A stretch of 64,000 bases of DNA, taken from NCBI RefSeq assembly GCF_002939945.1, contig NZ_MDEB01000006.1, forward strand, positions 124,001 to 188,000, given 5' to 3'. How positions within the stretch are numbered: position 1 is the first letter of the stretch; every line of letters begins with the position of its first letter. This stretch comes from Xanthomonas arboricola pv. populi (GTDB lineage Bacteria; Pseudomonadota; Gammaproteobacteria; Xanthomonadales; Xanthomonadaceae). Below the pieces are notes generated by a model. That model saw only the letters and a program-made list of their open reading frames with translations, was not told the origin of the DNA and made no database searches. Made by a program: the position numbers and the translations under genes. Shown piece after piece: positions 55,204 to 64,000 of this stretch.

Positions 55204-57723
55204 GTGCTCAAGACCGTCCTGTTCCAATTGCACTGGCTGCTCGGCATCACGGCCGGGCTGGTGCTGTCGGTGATGGGGCTGACCGGTGCGTTGATGTCCT
55301 TCGAAAACGAGATCGTGCGGCTGGCCAATCCGGCCATCGCGCAATTGGCACAGCGGCATGCGGCAGGCGAGCGGCCATTGCCGGTGGATGTGCTGCTGCG
55401 CCGGCTCGATCTGGATCAGCAGCAGGCGGTCACCCGCATGCTGATCGACCCGACCGGCAAGCGTCCGTCCACCGCACGCCTGGCCGGCAAGGGGGGCGGC
55501 CGGGTGTATTTCGATCCGTATACCGGCGACAAGGTCGCCGCTCCGCGACTGAGCGGCGCGTTTGCCTTCATCGAGGATCTGCATCGCCATCTGACCGCGG
55601 GCAAGCGCGGCCAGGCGGTGACCGGTGCAAGCACCCTGATCTTATTGTTCTTCTGCGCCTCCGGCCTGTATCTGCGTTGGCCGCGACGCTGGTGGAGTCT
55701 GCGCACCTGGTGGGCGGTGGAATGGCGACGGCAGGGGCGCAGCTTTCTGTGGAGCCTGCACGCGGTGTTCGGCACCTGGTGCCTGCTGGTGTATCTGCTG
55801 GTGGCGCTGACCGGGCTGACCTGGTCCTACAGCTGGTATCGCGATGGCATGGTGGCCTTGCTCGGCACCGAGCCGGCGATGCGCGGCGACGGGCGCGATC
55901 ACCGCCCGGCCACGGTGGATTTCGTGGCCGTGCAGCGCACCCTGGATGCCGTCCCAGCCACGCACGCCACGGCACTGGACCTGCGCATCCCGCCGCGTGC
56001 GGGGCAACCGCTGAGCGTGCGGTTCCTGCCCGACCATCCCGACCACGATCGCGCCTACGACAATCTGGAAATCGAGCCGGGCAGCGGTGCGCTGCTGCGT
56101 CGCCAGGACTATGCACTGCTGCCGCGTGGCCAGCAGTTGCTGGTCAGCATGTTTCCGCTGCACTCGGGCAGTTTCTTCGGGCTACCGGGCCGCATCGTGG
56201 TGATGCTGGCCAGTGTCGGCATGTCGGTGTTCTTCGTGACCGGCTGGATGCTGTATCTGGATCGCCGCCGCAAGAAACGCGCGCTGCGCGCAGCGCGCGA
56301 TGTCCTGCACGGTGTACCGGCGGCCTCGCAGGCCGAGCCGTGGTTGATCGGGTTCGCCAGCCAGAGCGGGTTTGCCGAACGGCTGGCCTGGCAGGCGGCC
56401 GGGCATCTGCAGGCGGCCGGTCTGCCGGTGCAGGTGCGCTCGCTGGCACAGCTCACCGCACAGCATCTGCAGGGCACCCGGCATGCCTTGTTCGTGGTCA
56501 GCACCTTTGGCGATGGCGAGCCGCCGGATACCGCGCGCGGCTTCGAGCGCGAACTGTTGCGTCAGCGCATGACGCTGCCACAGCTGACCTATGCCGTGCT
56601 GGCCCTGGGCGACCGCCAGTACGTGCAGTTCTGCGGGTTTTCGCGACGCATCGAACAGTGGCTGCAGGCGCAGGGCGCGCAGCCGCTGTTTCCGGCAGTG
56701 GAGATGGACAACACCGATCCGCAGGCCCTGGCGCAATGGCATGCGCAATTGGCGCAGATTGCCGGTGCGCCGGTGGCCGCTGTGTCGCTGGCACGCCCGA
56801 CGCTGCTGCACTGGACGTTGTCGGCGCGCACGCATCTCAACCCGGGCAGCGAGGGAGCACCGATCTGGCAGATCGATCTGCGGCCACCGTCCGGCGCGCA
56901 GTGGCAGGCCGGCGACATTCTCGAAGTGCAGCCCGCGCACGTCTACACGCACGTCCGCGCGTGCCTGGCTGCGTGGGGACTGCCGCCCGACGCGCTGGTG
57001 CATGTCGATGCGCAATTGCTGCCGCTGCAGCAGGCCGCTGCCGAGCGCGTGTTGCCGGAACCGCCCACGCGCCCGCCAACCCCGCATCCGGATCCACAGA
57101 CCTGGCTGGATGCGTGCGCCTGGCTGCCGACCCGCGACTACTCCTTGGCCAGCGTGCCGGCCGATGGCGTTGCGACCGCAGTGGTGCGCCTGACCACAGG
57201 TGCCGACGGCAGCCCCGGCCTGGGCTCGGGCTGGCTGATCTGCCACGCACCCGTCGGTGTGCAGATACGCGCGCGGTTGCGCACCAATCCCGGCTTCCAT
57301 CGCGTCGAACAGGCGCCGATGGTGTTGATCGGCAACGGCACCGGTATCGCCGGCTTGCGCGCCCTGCTGCGCGAGGCCGAGCTGGCCGGCGTGCACGGGC
57401 ATTGGCTGCTGTTCGGCGAACGGCAGGCCGCGCACGATGGTCTGTTTGCCGACGAACTGCAGGCCTGGTATGCGCGTGGTCACCTGCAGCAGCTCGATCG
57501 GGTGTTCTCGCGCGATCAGGCGCACAAACGCTACGTGCAGCATCGCTTGCGCGAAGCCGGCGACACCTTGCGCCACTGGATCGATCGCGGTGCGGTGATC
57601 CATGTCTGCGGCAGCCTGGACAGCATGGCGCGTGAGGTTGATGCCACGCTGCGCGAGCTGCTGGGCGACACGCGGCTGGAGTCGCTGACCGCAGCGGGAC
57701 GTTATCGGCGCGATGTGTATTGA
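55204..57723 (+). CDS. PepSY membrane domain/flavodoxin/NADPH reductase fusion (siderophore-iron reductase type)
   Basis: An 839-residue inner-membrane multidomain flavoprotein. The N-terminal half (about 1-365) is a PepSY_TM module with four helices (FQLHWLLGITAGLVLSVMG, LHAVFGTWCLLVYLLVAL). A flavodoxin domain (about 378-515, IGFASQSGFAERLAW, VSTFGDGEPPDTARGF) follows. A CPR-like FAD/NADPH reductase (about 540-839) has the FAD motif RDYSLAS and NADPH motif IGNGTGIAGLR. Electrons can thus run NADPH, FAD, FMN, then through the membrane, probably to haem or ferric substrates. The gene begins with GTG and a Fur-box candidate covers its promoter. I infer reduction of imported ferric siderophore or periplasmic iron; sulfite-reductase-like activity is unlikely. 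Confidence 0.88.
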   Translation: MLKTVLFQLHWLLGITAGLVLSVMGLTGALMSFENEIVRLANPAIAQLAQRHAAGERPLPVDVLLRRLDLDQQQAVTRMLIDPTGKRPSTARLAGKGGGRVYFDPYTGDKVAAPRLSGAFAFIEDLHRHLTAGKRGQAVTGASTLILLFFCASGLYLRWPRRWWSLRTWWAVEWRRQGRSFLWSLHAVFGTWCLLVYLLVALTGLTWSYSWYRDGMVALLGTEPAMRGDGRDHRPATVDFVAVQRTLDAVPATHATALDLRIPPRAGQPLSVRFLPDHPDHDRAYDNLEIEPGSGALLRRQDYALLPRGQQLLVSMFPLHSGSFFGLPGRIVVMLASVGMSVFFVTGWMLYLDRRRKKRALRAARDVLHGVPAASQAEPWLIGFASQSGFAERLAWQAAGHLQAAGLPVQVRSLAQLTAQHLQGTRHALFVVSTFGDGEPPDTARGFERELLRQRMTLPQLTYAVLALGDRQYVQFCGFSRRIEQWLQAQGAQPLFPAVEMDNTDPQALAQWHAQLAQIAGAPVAAVSLARPTLLHWTLSARTHLNPGSEGAPIWQIDLRPPSGAQWQAGDILEVQPAHVYTHVRACLAAWGLPPDALVHVDAQLLPLQQAAAERVLPEPPTRPPTPHPDPQTWLDACAWLPTRDYSLASVPADGVATAVVRLTTGADGSPGLGSGWLICHAPVGVQIRARLRTNPGFHRVEQAPMVLIGNGTGIAGLRALLREAELAGVHGHWLLFGERQAAHDGLFADELQAWYARGHLQQLDRVFSRDQAHKRYVQHRLREAGDTLRHWIDRGAVIHVCGSLDSMAREVDATLRELLGDTRLESLTAAGRYRRDVY

Positions 57724-57843
57724 GTGCGGTCATGACCACTGCATCGCAGCGTTGGAGCGGCTCAGCATTGGGAAGATGATCGTCGTTATCCAAACAACGC
57801 ACTTCATGCATTGCTTGCATCCATGCACACCGACCATCCCGAC

Positions 57844-57953
57844 GGGTTCTTGTCCGCCCACAGTCGCGGGACCTTATGCGGCAGGGATGCCGCATAAGAG
57901 CCTCCATGGACGGATTCGCGGCGTGTCCTGCGATGGTGGGCGGGCAAGGACCC
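57844..57953. repeat. Dispersed inverted-arm repeat, copy C
   Basis: Arms gggttcttgtccgcccac and gtgggcgggcaaggaccc enclose a core tgcggcagggatgccgca and ggcgtgtcctgcg. It is the same element as at 14652 and 14896. The rest of the 57724-58099 gap shows nothing else. Confidence 0.75.
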
Positions 57954-58099
57954 TGCGACCAAGCCTCAGATCATCAGCCCTACAGTCACACCGCAGATCA
58001 GCGCCCTGCAGCGTGACCCAGATCATCCGCTCTGCAACAGCTCGGCGTGAAGTCGTATTCTCTGCAGCTCCTGGCCCGGGTCTGCGCACCCACCCATCC

Positions 58100-58981
58100 T
58101 CAACGGCAGCTCGTATCTCCATCCACCGCCGGCGCCTTCATCCGATAGATGTCCAACTGCCCCGCACGTGGTGCGCGCGCGCTGCCGGTCACCAGCAACT
58201 CGCCTGGCTTGGCCGCATCCACTACCGCACCGAAGGTGCGTTCCTGCGGCCCATTGAACGACAGCGGCAATACCTGGCCCACGGTGTAATGGCCGTTGCT
58301 GCAGGTCGCCAGCACCAACTGGCTGGGACCATCCTGCTGGCCGCGTGCCCATACCAGCCCCCGTCCATCGCCAAGCCAGGCCGCATCTAGCTCGTCGGCA
58401 GCGCTGTTGATATCGCTCAGCGCGACCGGCCCGATGAAGGCCTGCCCATCCCAGCGCGCCACGAACAGGTCCATGCCGCCGGCGCCGCCGTGGCCGTTGC
58501 TGGCGAACAACAGGCGCGTGCCGTCCAGCGACAGTGTCGGGGAGCGCTCGTCGCCGCGGCTGTTGACCGCCGCGCCCAGCGATTGCACCGCACCTATCCG
58601 GCCCTGCGCGTCCACCGGCGCGCGATACAGGTCGGCGCCCCCGGCACCGCCAGGGCGGGTGGAGGCAAACAGCAGCCAGCGGCCATCGGCACTGAACAGT
58701 GGGGAAGTCTCGTCCTGCGCGGTGTTGATCGGCAGTACTTCTGCGTTCTGCCAACGCCCGCTGCTCAGCCGGGCCTGCCACAGATCCCAGCCGCCGGCAC
58801 CGCCGGCGCGGTCGCTGGCCCAGACGATGCGTTGCCCGTCCGGGCTCAGCGTGGCGCGCGCCTCGTTGGCCGGCGTGGAGACCACACCCATGCCTTCGAT
58901 GCCGAATTCGGCCAGCCCCGACGCGGCCGGGACGCAGAGTAAACTTGCCGCCAGCGCGAGCAGCGTCCATCGAAGTTGCAT
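58100..58981 (-). CDS. Exported PD40/TolB-like beta-propeller protein
   Basis: A 293-residue exported protein with signal peptide (LRWTLLALAASLLCVPAAS). At least four WD40-like PD40 repeats are seen: ATLSPDGQRIVWASDRAGG, PLFSADGRWLLFASTRPGG, PTLSLDGTRLLFASNGHGG and a weaker one with WLGDGRGLVWARG. These resemble the TolB propeller, but the N-terminal TolB domain is missing. The ATG follows AGGA. It is divergent from aroE with 51 bases between them. Function unknown; a peptidoglycan- or protein-binding scaffold is possible. Confidence 0.8.
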   Translation of the reverse strand: MQLRWTLLALAASLLCVPAASGLAEFGIEGMGVVSTPANEARATLSPDGQRIVWASDRAGGAGGWDLWQARLSSGRWQNAEVLPINTAQDETSPLFSADGRWLLFASTRPGGAGGADLYRAPVDAQGRIGAVQSLGAAVNSRGDERSPTLSLDGTRLLFASNGHGGAGGMDLFVARWDGQAFIGPVALSDINSAADELDAAWLGDGRGLVWARGQQDGPSQLVLATCSNGHYTVGQVLPLSFNGPQERTFGAVVDAAKPGELLVTGSARAPRAGQLDIYRMKAPAVDGDTSCR

Positions 58982-59032
58982 GCGGTGTTCCTGCCTCAAG
59001 TCCGCACAGTCTAGTCAACCAGAGAGCGTTTC

Positions 59033-59884
59033 ATGCCCGTATCCCGTTATGCCGTGTTCGGTCACCCCGTCGCCCATTCGCTGTCGCCGGCCATCCATGC
59101 CGACTTCGGGAAGCAGACCGGCATCGCGCTGGACTACACCGCCATCGACGCACCCCCGGAGGAGTTCACTGCCGCGCTGGAGCGCTTCGCCGACGAAGGC
59201 GGCAAGGGCGCAAACGTGACCCTGCCGTTGAAGGAGGCCGCCTGTGCGTTGTCGGCCAGCCTGAGCGATCGCGCGCGTCTGGCCGGTGCGGTCAATACGC
59301 TGGTGCGCAACGATGGCCAGTGGCAGGGCGACAACACCGATGGCGCCGGCTTGGTGCGCGATCTTACCGACCGCCACGGGCTGGATCTGCGCGGTCGCCG
59401 TGTGCTGCTGCTGGGCGCCGGCGGTGCCGCGCGCGGCGTGGCGCCGGCGCTGCTGGAAGCGGGCATCACCGAAATGGTGGTGGTGAACCGCTCGCCCGAG
59501 CGCGCCGATGCCTTGTGCGATGCGCTCGGCGAACCGGGACGGGTGGTCTCGCGCTATATCGAAGACCTGCGCGACCTGGGCGACTTCGAACTCATCGTCA
59601 ACGCCACCGCGGCCGGGCGCGATCGCGATGCCGGCGCGTTCGCCATGCCGCTGGGCCTGGTCAACAGTCTCACCGCGGCAGTCGATCTCAATTACGGCGC
59701 CACCGCCATCGCGTTCCTGGCCTGGGCACGTGCGGCGCAGTGCCGCTACGCCGTCGATGGCCTGGGCATGCTGGTGGAGCAGGCCGCTGAGAGTTTCTCG
59801 CTGTGGCATGGCGTGCGGCCGGACACCGACCCGGTCTACGCCGCGCTGCGCGCGCGCGAGGCCCTCCTGGTCAGTGCCGACTGA
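59033..59884 (+). CDS. aroE: Shikimate dehydrogenase
   Basis: A 283-residue cytoplasmic enzyme reducing 3-dehydroshikimate to shikimate with NADPH. Catalytic K67 ([10 protein letters not shown]) and D103 (GDNTDG) are present, as are the substrate-binding HSLSPAIH (15-22) and the NADPH loop [11 protein letters not shown] (about 128-138) with [10 protein letters not shown] after it. The length is typical. Two small membrane-protein genes overlap in series downstream. Confidence 0.95.
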   Translation: MPVSRYAVFGHPVAHSLSPAIHADFGKQTGIALDYTAIDAPPEEFTAALERFADEGGKGANVTLPLKEAACALSASLSDRARLAGAVNTLVRNDGQWQGDNTDGAGLVRDLTDRHGLDLRGRRVLLLGAGGAARGVAPALLEAGITEMVVVNRSPERADALCDALGEPGRVVSRYIEDLRDLGDFELIVNATAAGRDRDAGAFAMPLGLVNSLTAAVDLNYGATAIAFLAWARAAQCRYAVDGLGMLVEQAAESFSLWHGVRPDTDPVYAALRAREALLVSAD

Positions 59885-60248
59885 GGTGGGCAGCGTCACC
59901 GCCACCGATATCCTGCTGACCCTGGTCACCAGCCTGCTGTCGCGCGTGCCGATGCTGGTCGCGTTGCTGCTCGGGCTGGTTCTGCTGTGGCGTGCCTCGC
60001 AAAGCCCGTTGCGGCGTGCCGGGCTGGCCGCGCTCTGGCTGCTGCTGGGCTGCCTGTTTGCCGAGGTCGCCTTCCAGGCGATTCCGATGCTGTTGCTGCA
60101 GCAGGGCAATGTGCGTCAGATCAGCATGGTGGTCAGCATCGCCCACTTCGTGCTGATGGCGGTGCAAGGCGTGGGCATCGGCATGCTGGTGTGGACGCTG
60201 GCAGGCAGCCTGCAACGGGTGCCACCCGCCGCCGGCCCGCGCCCATGA
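59874..60248 (+). CDS. Small integral membrane protein downstream of aroE
   Basis: A 124-residue hydrophobic protein with four likely helices ([47 protein letters not shown], among others). The start is uncertain: GTG at 59874 overlaps the aroE end by 11 bases; a GTG at 59886 is an alternative. Its stop overlaps the next ATG (ATGA). I do not recognise the family. Confidence 0.6.
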   Translation: MPTEVGSVTATDILLTLVTSLLSRVPMLVALLLGLVLLWRASQSPLRRAGLAALWLLLGCLFAEVAFQAIPMLLLQQGNVRQISMVVSIAHFVLMAVQGVGIGMLVWTLAGSLQRVPPAAGPRP

Positions 60249-60481
60249 TTCCGCTCAAAGCCATCGCGCTGGTGGTGGTCGGGCTGGTCAGTGCCGGGCA
60301 GGGCGGGTGGACGCTGCTGCATCCGCAGGCGCTGGCTGCGGTCAAACGCGGCGGCCTGCTGTACGAACGCTTCGGGCCCACTGGCGTGGGCGCCGGCATG
60401 TTGCTGATGGGCATCGCAATGGCGGTCATCGGACTGGTATGGGCGCGCCATGCATGGCCGCGGCGGGCGCAAGGCCGCTGA
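60245..60481 (+). CDS. Small two-helix membrane protein
   Basis: A 78-residue protein with helices [20 protein letters not shown] and GAGMLLMGIAMAVIGLVWA joined by a polar loop, and a basic end. The ATG overlaps the previous stop by four bases, so it belongs to the aroE unit. Function unknown. Confidence 0.65.
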   Translation: MIPLKAIALVVVGLVSAGQGGWTLLHPQALAAVKRGGLLYERFGPTGVGAGMLLMGIAMAVIGLVWARHAWPRRAQGR

Positions 60482-60734
60482 CAACGTGAAGCGATGCTGC
60501 CTGCTCGTTGCAGGCAGTGGAGGTTGCTTCGGTCGGCATCCATTGCGCGACCCTCCAGGTCCGAGCATGCGGCCAGTGCCTGCCGGCGATGATCGGATCC
60601 GAAGCAGGTGGCTGGCCGTGCAGCGTGCGCACCTGGGACCAGGTTGGCGGCGCGGCCGCCCCGCGCAACAAACACGTTCAGCCGAGCGCCGTGCCGGTCG
60701 CAGGCGCTGCGCCGGTCCGTGCGAAAATAGCCCG

Positions 60735-62867
60735 ATGAATGAAGTTGCCCCACCGGCCGCGCCATCGGCGCCCGTTCCCACCCAGCGTGTTCTGACCGAC
60801 CCGATCAAGGCCGGCATCCGCGAGGCTTACGCCAAGCTGCAGGCCAACACGCCCGGCTTTGCCACACGGCGGGCGCAGAGCCAGATGATCGGCCTGGTCT
60901 CGCGCGCGCTGGCCACCTCCGGTGGCATCGGTATTGCCGAGGCGCCTACCGGCGTCGGCAAGAGCCTGGGCTATCTCACCGCCGGCGTGCCGATCGCGCT
61001 GGCCACCAAGAAAAAGCTGGTCATCAGCACCGGCACCGTGGCGTTGCAATCGCAGCTGGTGGAGCGCGACATCCCGGCCTTCCTCAAGGCCACCGGCCTG
61101 GAAGCCACGGTCGCGCTGGCCAAGGGCCGCACCCGCTACCTATGCACGCGCAACGCCGCCGAGCTGCAGGGCGAAACCAGCCAGGAAGGCATGTTCGACG
61201 ACGAGCAGGTGCTCTACGACCGCCCGCTCAGCCCGGCCGACGCGGATCTGGCCAAGCGCCTGGCCAAGGCCTACGCCGAGCGCAGCTGGAACGGCGATCT
61301 GGACGATGCGCCCGAACAGGTCTCGGTACCGCTGCGGCTGCGCATCACCACGCCGGCCTCCGGCTGTGCCGGTCGCCGCTGCAGCTATGCCGCGCAATGC
61401 CCGGTGCTGAAGGCGCGTACCGATGTGCGCGAAGCGCAGATCGTGGTCACCAACCATGCACTGCTGCTGTCGTCGCTGTCGCTGGGCGATGCCGAGAATG
61501 GCCAGCCATTGATCGCCCCGCCCGCCGACATGCTGCTGGTGCTCGACGAAGGCCACCACATCGCCGGCGTGGCGATCGACCAGGGAGCCGCGAACCTGCC
61601 ATTGGACGAGATGGCCAAACGCACCGGCCGGTTGCAGATCCTCATCGCCGCCGCCTACCGCGCCGTGGACAAGGACAAGCTCGGCAACCTGTTGCCCAAC
61701 GAGGCGATCGAGGTGGCCGCGCGCGTGTCCAAGCTGCTCAAGGCCTTCCACGCCGAGGTCGAGCGCGTGTGGAAACCCGAGCCCGGCGAGCGCGATCCTC
61801 TATGGCGTGCGGCCAACGGCAAGCTGCCGCCGCAATGGGGCCCGGCGATCGAAGAACTCGGCGAAGAAACCCGCGCGCTGTTCAACTGGGTGCATGCCGC
61901 ACATGGTGCGATCGCCAAAGGCAAGCAGGACGACGCGGCGCGCGAACGCCTGCAGCGCAGCCTCGGCCTGGCCCTGGAGATGGCCGAGCAGCAACACAAT
62001 CTGTGGAGCGGCTGGCGGCGCGAAGACAAGGAAGGCCAGCCGCCGATGGCGCGCTGGATCACCCTGTCGCGCGATGGCGATCTGATCTGCCATTGCTCGC
62101 CGGTGTCAGCCGCGCAGGTGCTGCGCACGATGATCTGGAACGAGGTGGATTCGGTGGTGATGACCTCGGCCACGCTCACCGGCGGCGGCGATTTCCAGTC
62201 GTTTGCCATCGACAACGGCCTGCCCGATCACGCCGAGATGGCCTCGCTTGCCTCGCCGTTCGACCTGCCCAACCAGGCCGAATTGATCGTGCCCAATTTT
62301 CCGGTCACCCCCGACGACCGCGAAGGCCACCCGAAGGAAGTCGCGCGTTATCTGGTGCGCGAACTCGATTGGACCGCCAAGGGCAGCATCGTGCTGTTCA
62401 CCTCGCGCTGGAAGATGGAAAAGGTCGCCGACCTGATGCCGCTGGCACAGCGCAACCGCGTGCTGGTGCAAGGCGAGGGCAACAAGTCGCAATTGATCAC
62501 CGAACACATGCGCCGCATTGCCGCCGGCGAGGGCTCGGTCCTGTTCGGTTTGAACTCCTTCGGCGAAGGCCTGGATCTGCCCGGCGATGCCTGCACCACC
62601 GTGGTCATCACCCAGGTACCGTTCGCGGTGCCGACCGACCCGCAAACCTCGACCCTGAGCGAATGGCTGGAAAGCCGCGGCCACAACGCCTTCAACCTGA
62701 TCGCCATCCCGCACGCGCTGCGCACGCTCACGCAGTTTGCGGGCCGCTTGATCCGCAGTTCCAGCGACCACGGCCGCGTGATCATTCTCGACTCGCGCCT
62801 GCTGACGCGCCGCTATGGCAAACGCATCATCGACGCGCTGCCGCCGTTCAAGCGGGTGATCGGTTAG
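60735..62867 (+). CDS. dinG: ATP-dependent DNA helicase DinG (XPD-like, Fe-S)
   Basis: A 710-residue 5-to-3-prime helicase acting on replication or recombination intermediates. Walker A is EAPTGVGKS (69-77) and the Walker B box is DEGH (271-274), as in DinG. Four cysteines for a [4Fe-4S] cluster are C137, C211, C216 and C222 (RYLCTRN, SGCAGRRCSYAAQCP). Late motifs FGLNSFGEGLDLPGD and AGRLIRSSSDHGR complete helicase domain 2. The ATG is chosen because the upstream frame is not protein-like. DinG is damage-inducible in E. coli, but no LexA-like palindrome was seen here. Confidence 0.92.
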   Translation: MNEVAPPAAPSAPVPTQRVLTDPIKAGIREAYAKLQANTPGFATRRAQSQMIGLVSRALATSGGIGIAEAPTGVGKSLGYLTAGVPIALATKKKLVISTGTVALQSQLVERDIPAFLKATGLEATVALAKGRTRYLCTRNAAELQGETSQEGMFDDEQVLYDRPLSPADADLAKRLAKAYAERSWNGDLDDAPEQVSVPLRLRITTPASGCAGRRCSYAAQCPVLKARTDVREAQIVVTNHALLLSSLSLGDAENGQPLIAPPADMLLVLDEGHHIAGVAIDQGAANLPLDEMAKRTGRLQILIAAAYRAVDKDKLGNLLPNEAIEVAARVSKLLKAFHAEVERVWKPEPGERDPLWRAANGKLPPQWGPAIEELGEETRALFNWVHAAHGAIAKGKQDDAARERLQRSLGLALEMAEQQHNLWSGWRREDKEGQPPMARWITLSRDGDLICHCSPVSAAQVLRTMIWNEVDSVVMTSATLTGGGDFQSFAIDNGLPDHAEMASLASPFDLPNQAELIVPNFPVTPDDREGHPKEVARYLVRELDWTAKGSIVLFTSRWKMEKVADLMPLAQRNRVLVQGEGNKSQLITEHMRRIAAGEGSVLFGLNSFGEGLDLPGDACTTVVITQVPFAVPTDPQTSTLSEWLESRGHNAFNLIAIPHALRTLTQFAGRLIRSSSDHGRVIILDSRLLTRRYGKRIIDALPPFKRVIG

Positions 62868-62937
62868 TTCAAGTCAGTCACTTTTCTGCTTTCGTGAGCT
62901 TTCTAACAGCGACATGACGTCATGCGATGCATTGCAC

Positions 62938-62966
62938 TTGACAGGGACCGTTTCTGTGGATTAACT
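62938..62966 (+). promoter_or_regulatory. Possible promoter of the CvaA/HlyD-like gene
   Basis: TTGACA (62938-62943) is followed after 17 bases by TTAACT (62961-62966), matching only half of the -10 consensus. The palindrome ATGACGTCAT lies just upstream at 62914-62923 and may be a regulator site. Confidence 0.4.
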
Positions 62967-63013
62967 GGGCCTGAAGGAAGTAGGCGCGTCCCTTAGCGAA
63001 ACAGGAAGTGCAT

Positions 63014-64000
63014 ATGCCGGGCAGTTTCTTCAGGGAAGAAGTGTTGCGCGCACGCCGAGAAGCCTGGCTTGCGCCGGTGCGCCTTGAGGCGCCGAAGTTC
63101 GGTTGGCCATGTTTTGTCACTGCGGTTTTTCTTGTTGTCGCCATGCTTGCGTTGCTGTGCTTCGGGAGTTTCACCCGGCACGAAGCCGTCAATGGCGCAT
63201 TGGTACCGGACCGTGGTGTGTTGACACTGACGCCGCTCAGCGCCGGCATGGTTTCCAAGGCGTTCGTGGTCGAGGGAGCCACGGTGCGGGCTGGTGACCC
63301 TGTTCTGGAAATTTCCGGAGAACAAGACAGCACATCGCTCGGGGACACACAGGCATTGGTCATCTCGCAGCTTGAGATAAAGCGCAGCCGTCTGAATGCA
63401 GATATGCAGGCACAAAATCAGCTGTACGCTGCCCAACAGCGCGATCTGCGTCGAAGAGTCGCCTTGCTGCAGGCGCAGATGGACAACACCGCCGAACAAA
63501 TCCGGCTGCAGCGCCAGCGCGCAGACAGTGCGCTTCGTCTCTACGAACAATGGGTGAGCGCTGCAGAAAAGGGAATATTGACCAAGGTTCAATTACTGCA
63601 GCAGCAGGACATTGCAATCCAGAACCAAGGTCAACTCAAAGAGCTGCAAAAGCATGCGCTGGATCTGCGCGTGGAGCATTCTCAACTGCAATCGGAGCTG
63701 GAACAAAATCCTGCGGCCTTGGAAGGAAAGCGCAACGAAATTGCCAGGCAAATTGCCGACGTCGCTCAATCTCTTTCTGAAAGTGAGGCGCGCCGTTCCG
63801 TCGTCTTGCGCGCTCCCGCAGACGGAGTCATTGGAAACCTGTTCGTCCACGCCGGACAGCCGGTCAGCGCGCAACAGCCCCTCGTCACCCTGTTGCCCAA
63901 GAACATCACCTTGCGCGCCGAGCTCTGGGTGCCTTCCAAGGCGGTTGGATTCGTGACGCGTGGCGATCGCGTTCTTCTTCGTTATCAGGCATTTCCGTAT
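63014..64000 (+). CDS. HlyD/CvaA-type export periplasmic adaptor (partial, runs off the window)
   Basis: 329 codons are visible. One membrane helix (about 31-52, FVTAVFLVVAMLALLCFGSF), a biotinyl-lipoyl-like segment (about 75-110, VSKAFVVEGATVRAGDPVL), a long coiled coil (about 120-245) and the returning half-lipoyl LRAPADGVIGNLFVHAGQPV are present, ending in LRYQAFPY, characteristic of the CvaA/RaxA/NHLM branch. AGGAAG lies six bases before the ATG. Such adaptors work with peptidase-containing ABC exporters (CvaB/RaxB) for bacteriocin-like or RaxX-like peptides, so partner genes are expected beyond 64000. Base composition is lower in G+C than the neighbours. Confidence 0.85.
   Translation, partial: MPGSFFREEVLRARREAWLAPVRLEAPKFGWPCFVTAVFLVVAMLALLCFGSFTRHEAVNGALVPDRGVLTLTPLSAGMVSKAFVVEGATVRAGDPVLEISGEQDSTSLGDTQALVISQLEIKRSRLNADMQAQNQLYAAQQRDLRRRVALLQAQMDNTAEQIRLQRQRADSALRLYEQWVSAAEKGILTKVQLLQQQDIAIQNQGQLKELQKHALDLRVEHSQLQSELEQNPAALEGKRNEIARQIADVAQSLSESEARRSVVLRAPADGVIGNLFVHAGQPVSAQQPLVTLLPKNITLRAELWVPSKAVGFVTRGDRVLLRYQAFPY

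Overview
The window is a piece of a high-GC gammaproteobacterial chromosome, very probably Xanthomonas or a close relative. The evidence is the overall gene content: several long TonB-dependent receptors, a halogenase/SapC/cupin cluster, GH15 next to zwf, a DPP IV-type peptidase and a DUF885 peptidase. It also carries dispersed hairpin repeats of the kind common in Xanthomonadaceae. There are no rRNA genes, no tRNA that I could recognise, no CRISPR array and no insertion sequence.

Layout. 1-6 kb: end of a GH15 gene overlapping zwf (G6PDH with a long basic tail), a KefB/C-type K+/H+ antiporter, and mgtE. 6-10.6 kb: a minus-strand operon (DUF4198, a seven-EF-hand secreted protein, a haemoglobin/transferrin-type TonB receptor) behind a promoter covered by a Fur-box candidate. 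10.6-14.5 kb: an acyl-CoA synthetase/GNAT fusion (Pat-type lysine acetyltransferase) and a TerC-like DUF475 protein. 14.5-20.3 kb: a 1.2-kb non-coding stretch with two copies of a dispersed palindromic repeat and a pair of NrdR boxes, then nrdA, nrdB, a flavodoxin and a CPGC thioredoxin. 20.7-26.7 kb: a thioesterase, a PsiE-like protein, three 120-bp tandem repeats, panE, an ABC-2 exporter with a coupled DUF3800 gene, and a ferredoxin reductase. 26.7-32 kb: a FtrA-like regulator and a DUF3088/TonB receptor/PepSY unit. 32-38 kb: divergent dmeF/dmeR with clear operators, then a decayed membrane gene, an Xre regulator, a lipoprotein hydrolase and a NatAB-type ABC transporter. 38.5-46.1 kb: a TonB-domain lipoprotein and a minus-strand cluster of TonB receptor, SapC, cupin and flavin-dependent halogenase. 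46.4-54.8 kb: GST, DPP IV, DUF885 peptidase, a low-GC patch with a cysteine-rich secreted protein, two small envelope proteins and hemB. 55-64 kb: a Fur-box-preceded PepSY/flavodoxin/reductase fusion, a beta-propeller protein, aroE with two small membrane proteins, dinG, and the start of a CvaA/HlyD-type export gene running off the end.

How it fits together. Iron and metal handling recurs: two Fur-box candidates, three TonB receptors, two PepSY-type membrane proteins (one a multidomain reductase), a TonB-domain protein, hemB, and a Co/Ni efflux pair. Other coherent units are deoxynucleotide synthesis with its likely redox partners and the halogenase cluster. The least explained parts are the EF-hand/DUF4198 unit, the zwf tail, the decayed membrane-protein/Xre locus, the cysteine-rich protein near 52 kb and the truncated export locus at the right edge. 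Start codons were mostly chosen from visible Shine-Dalgarno sequences and expected N-termini, so some may be off by a few codons.
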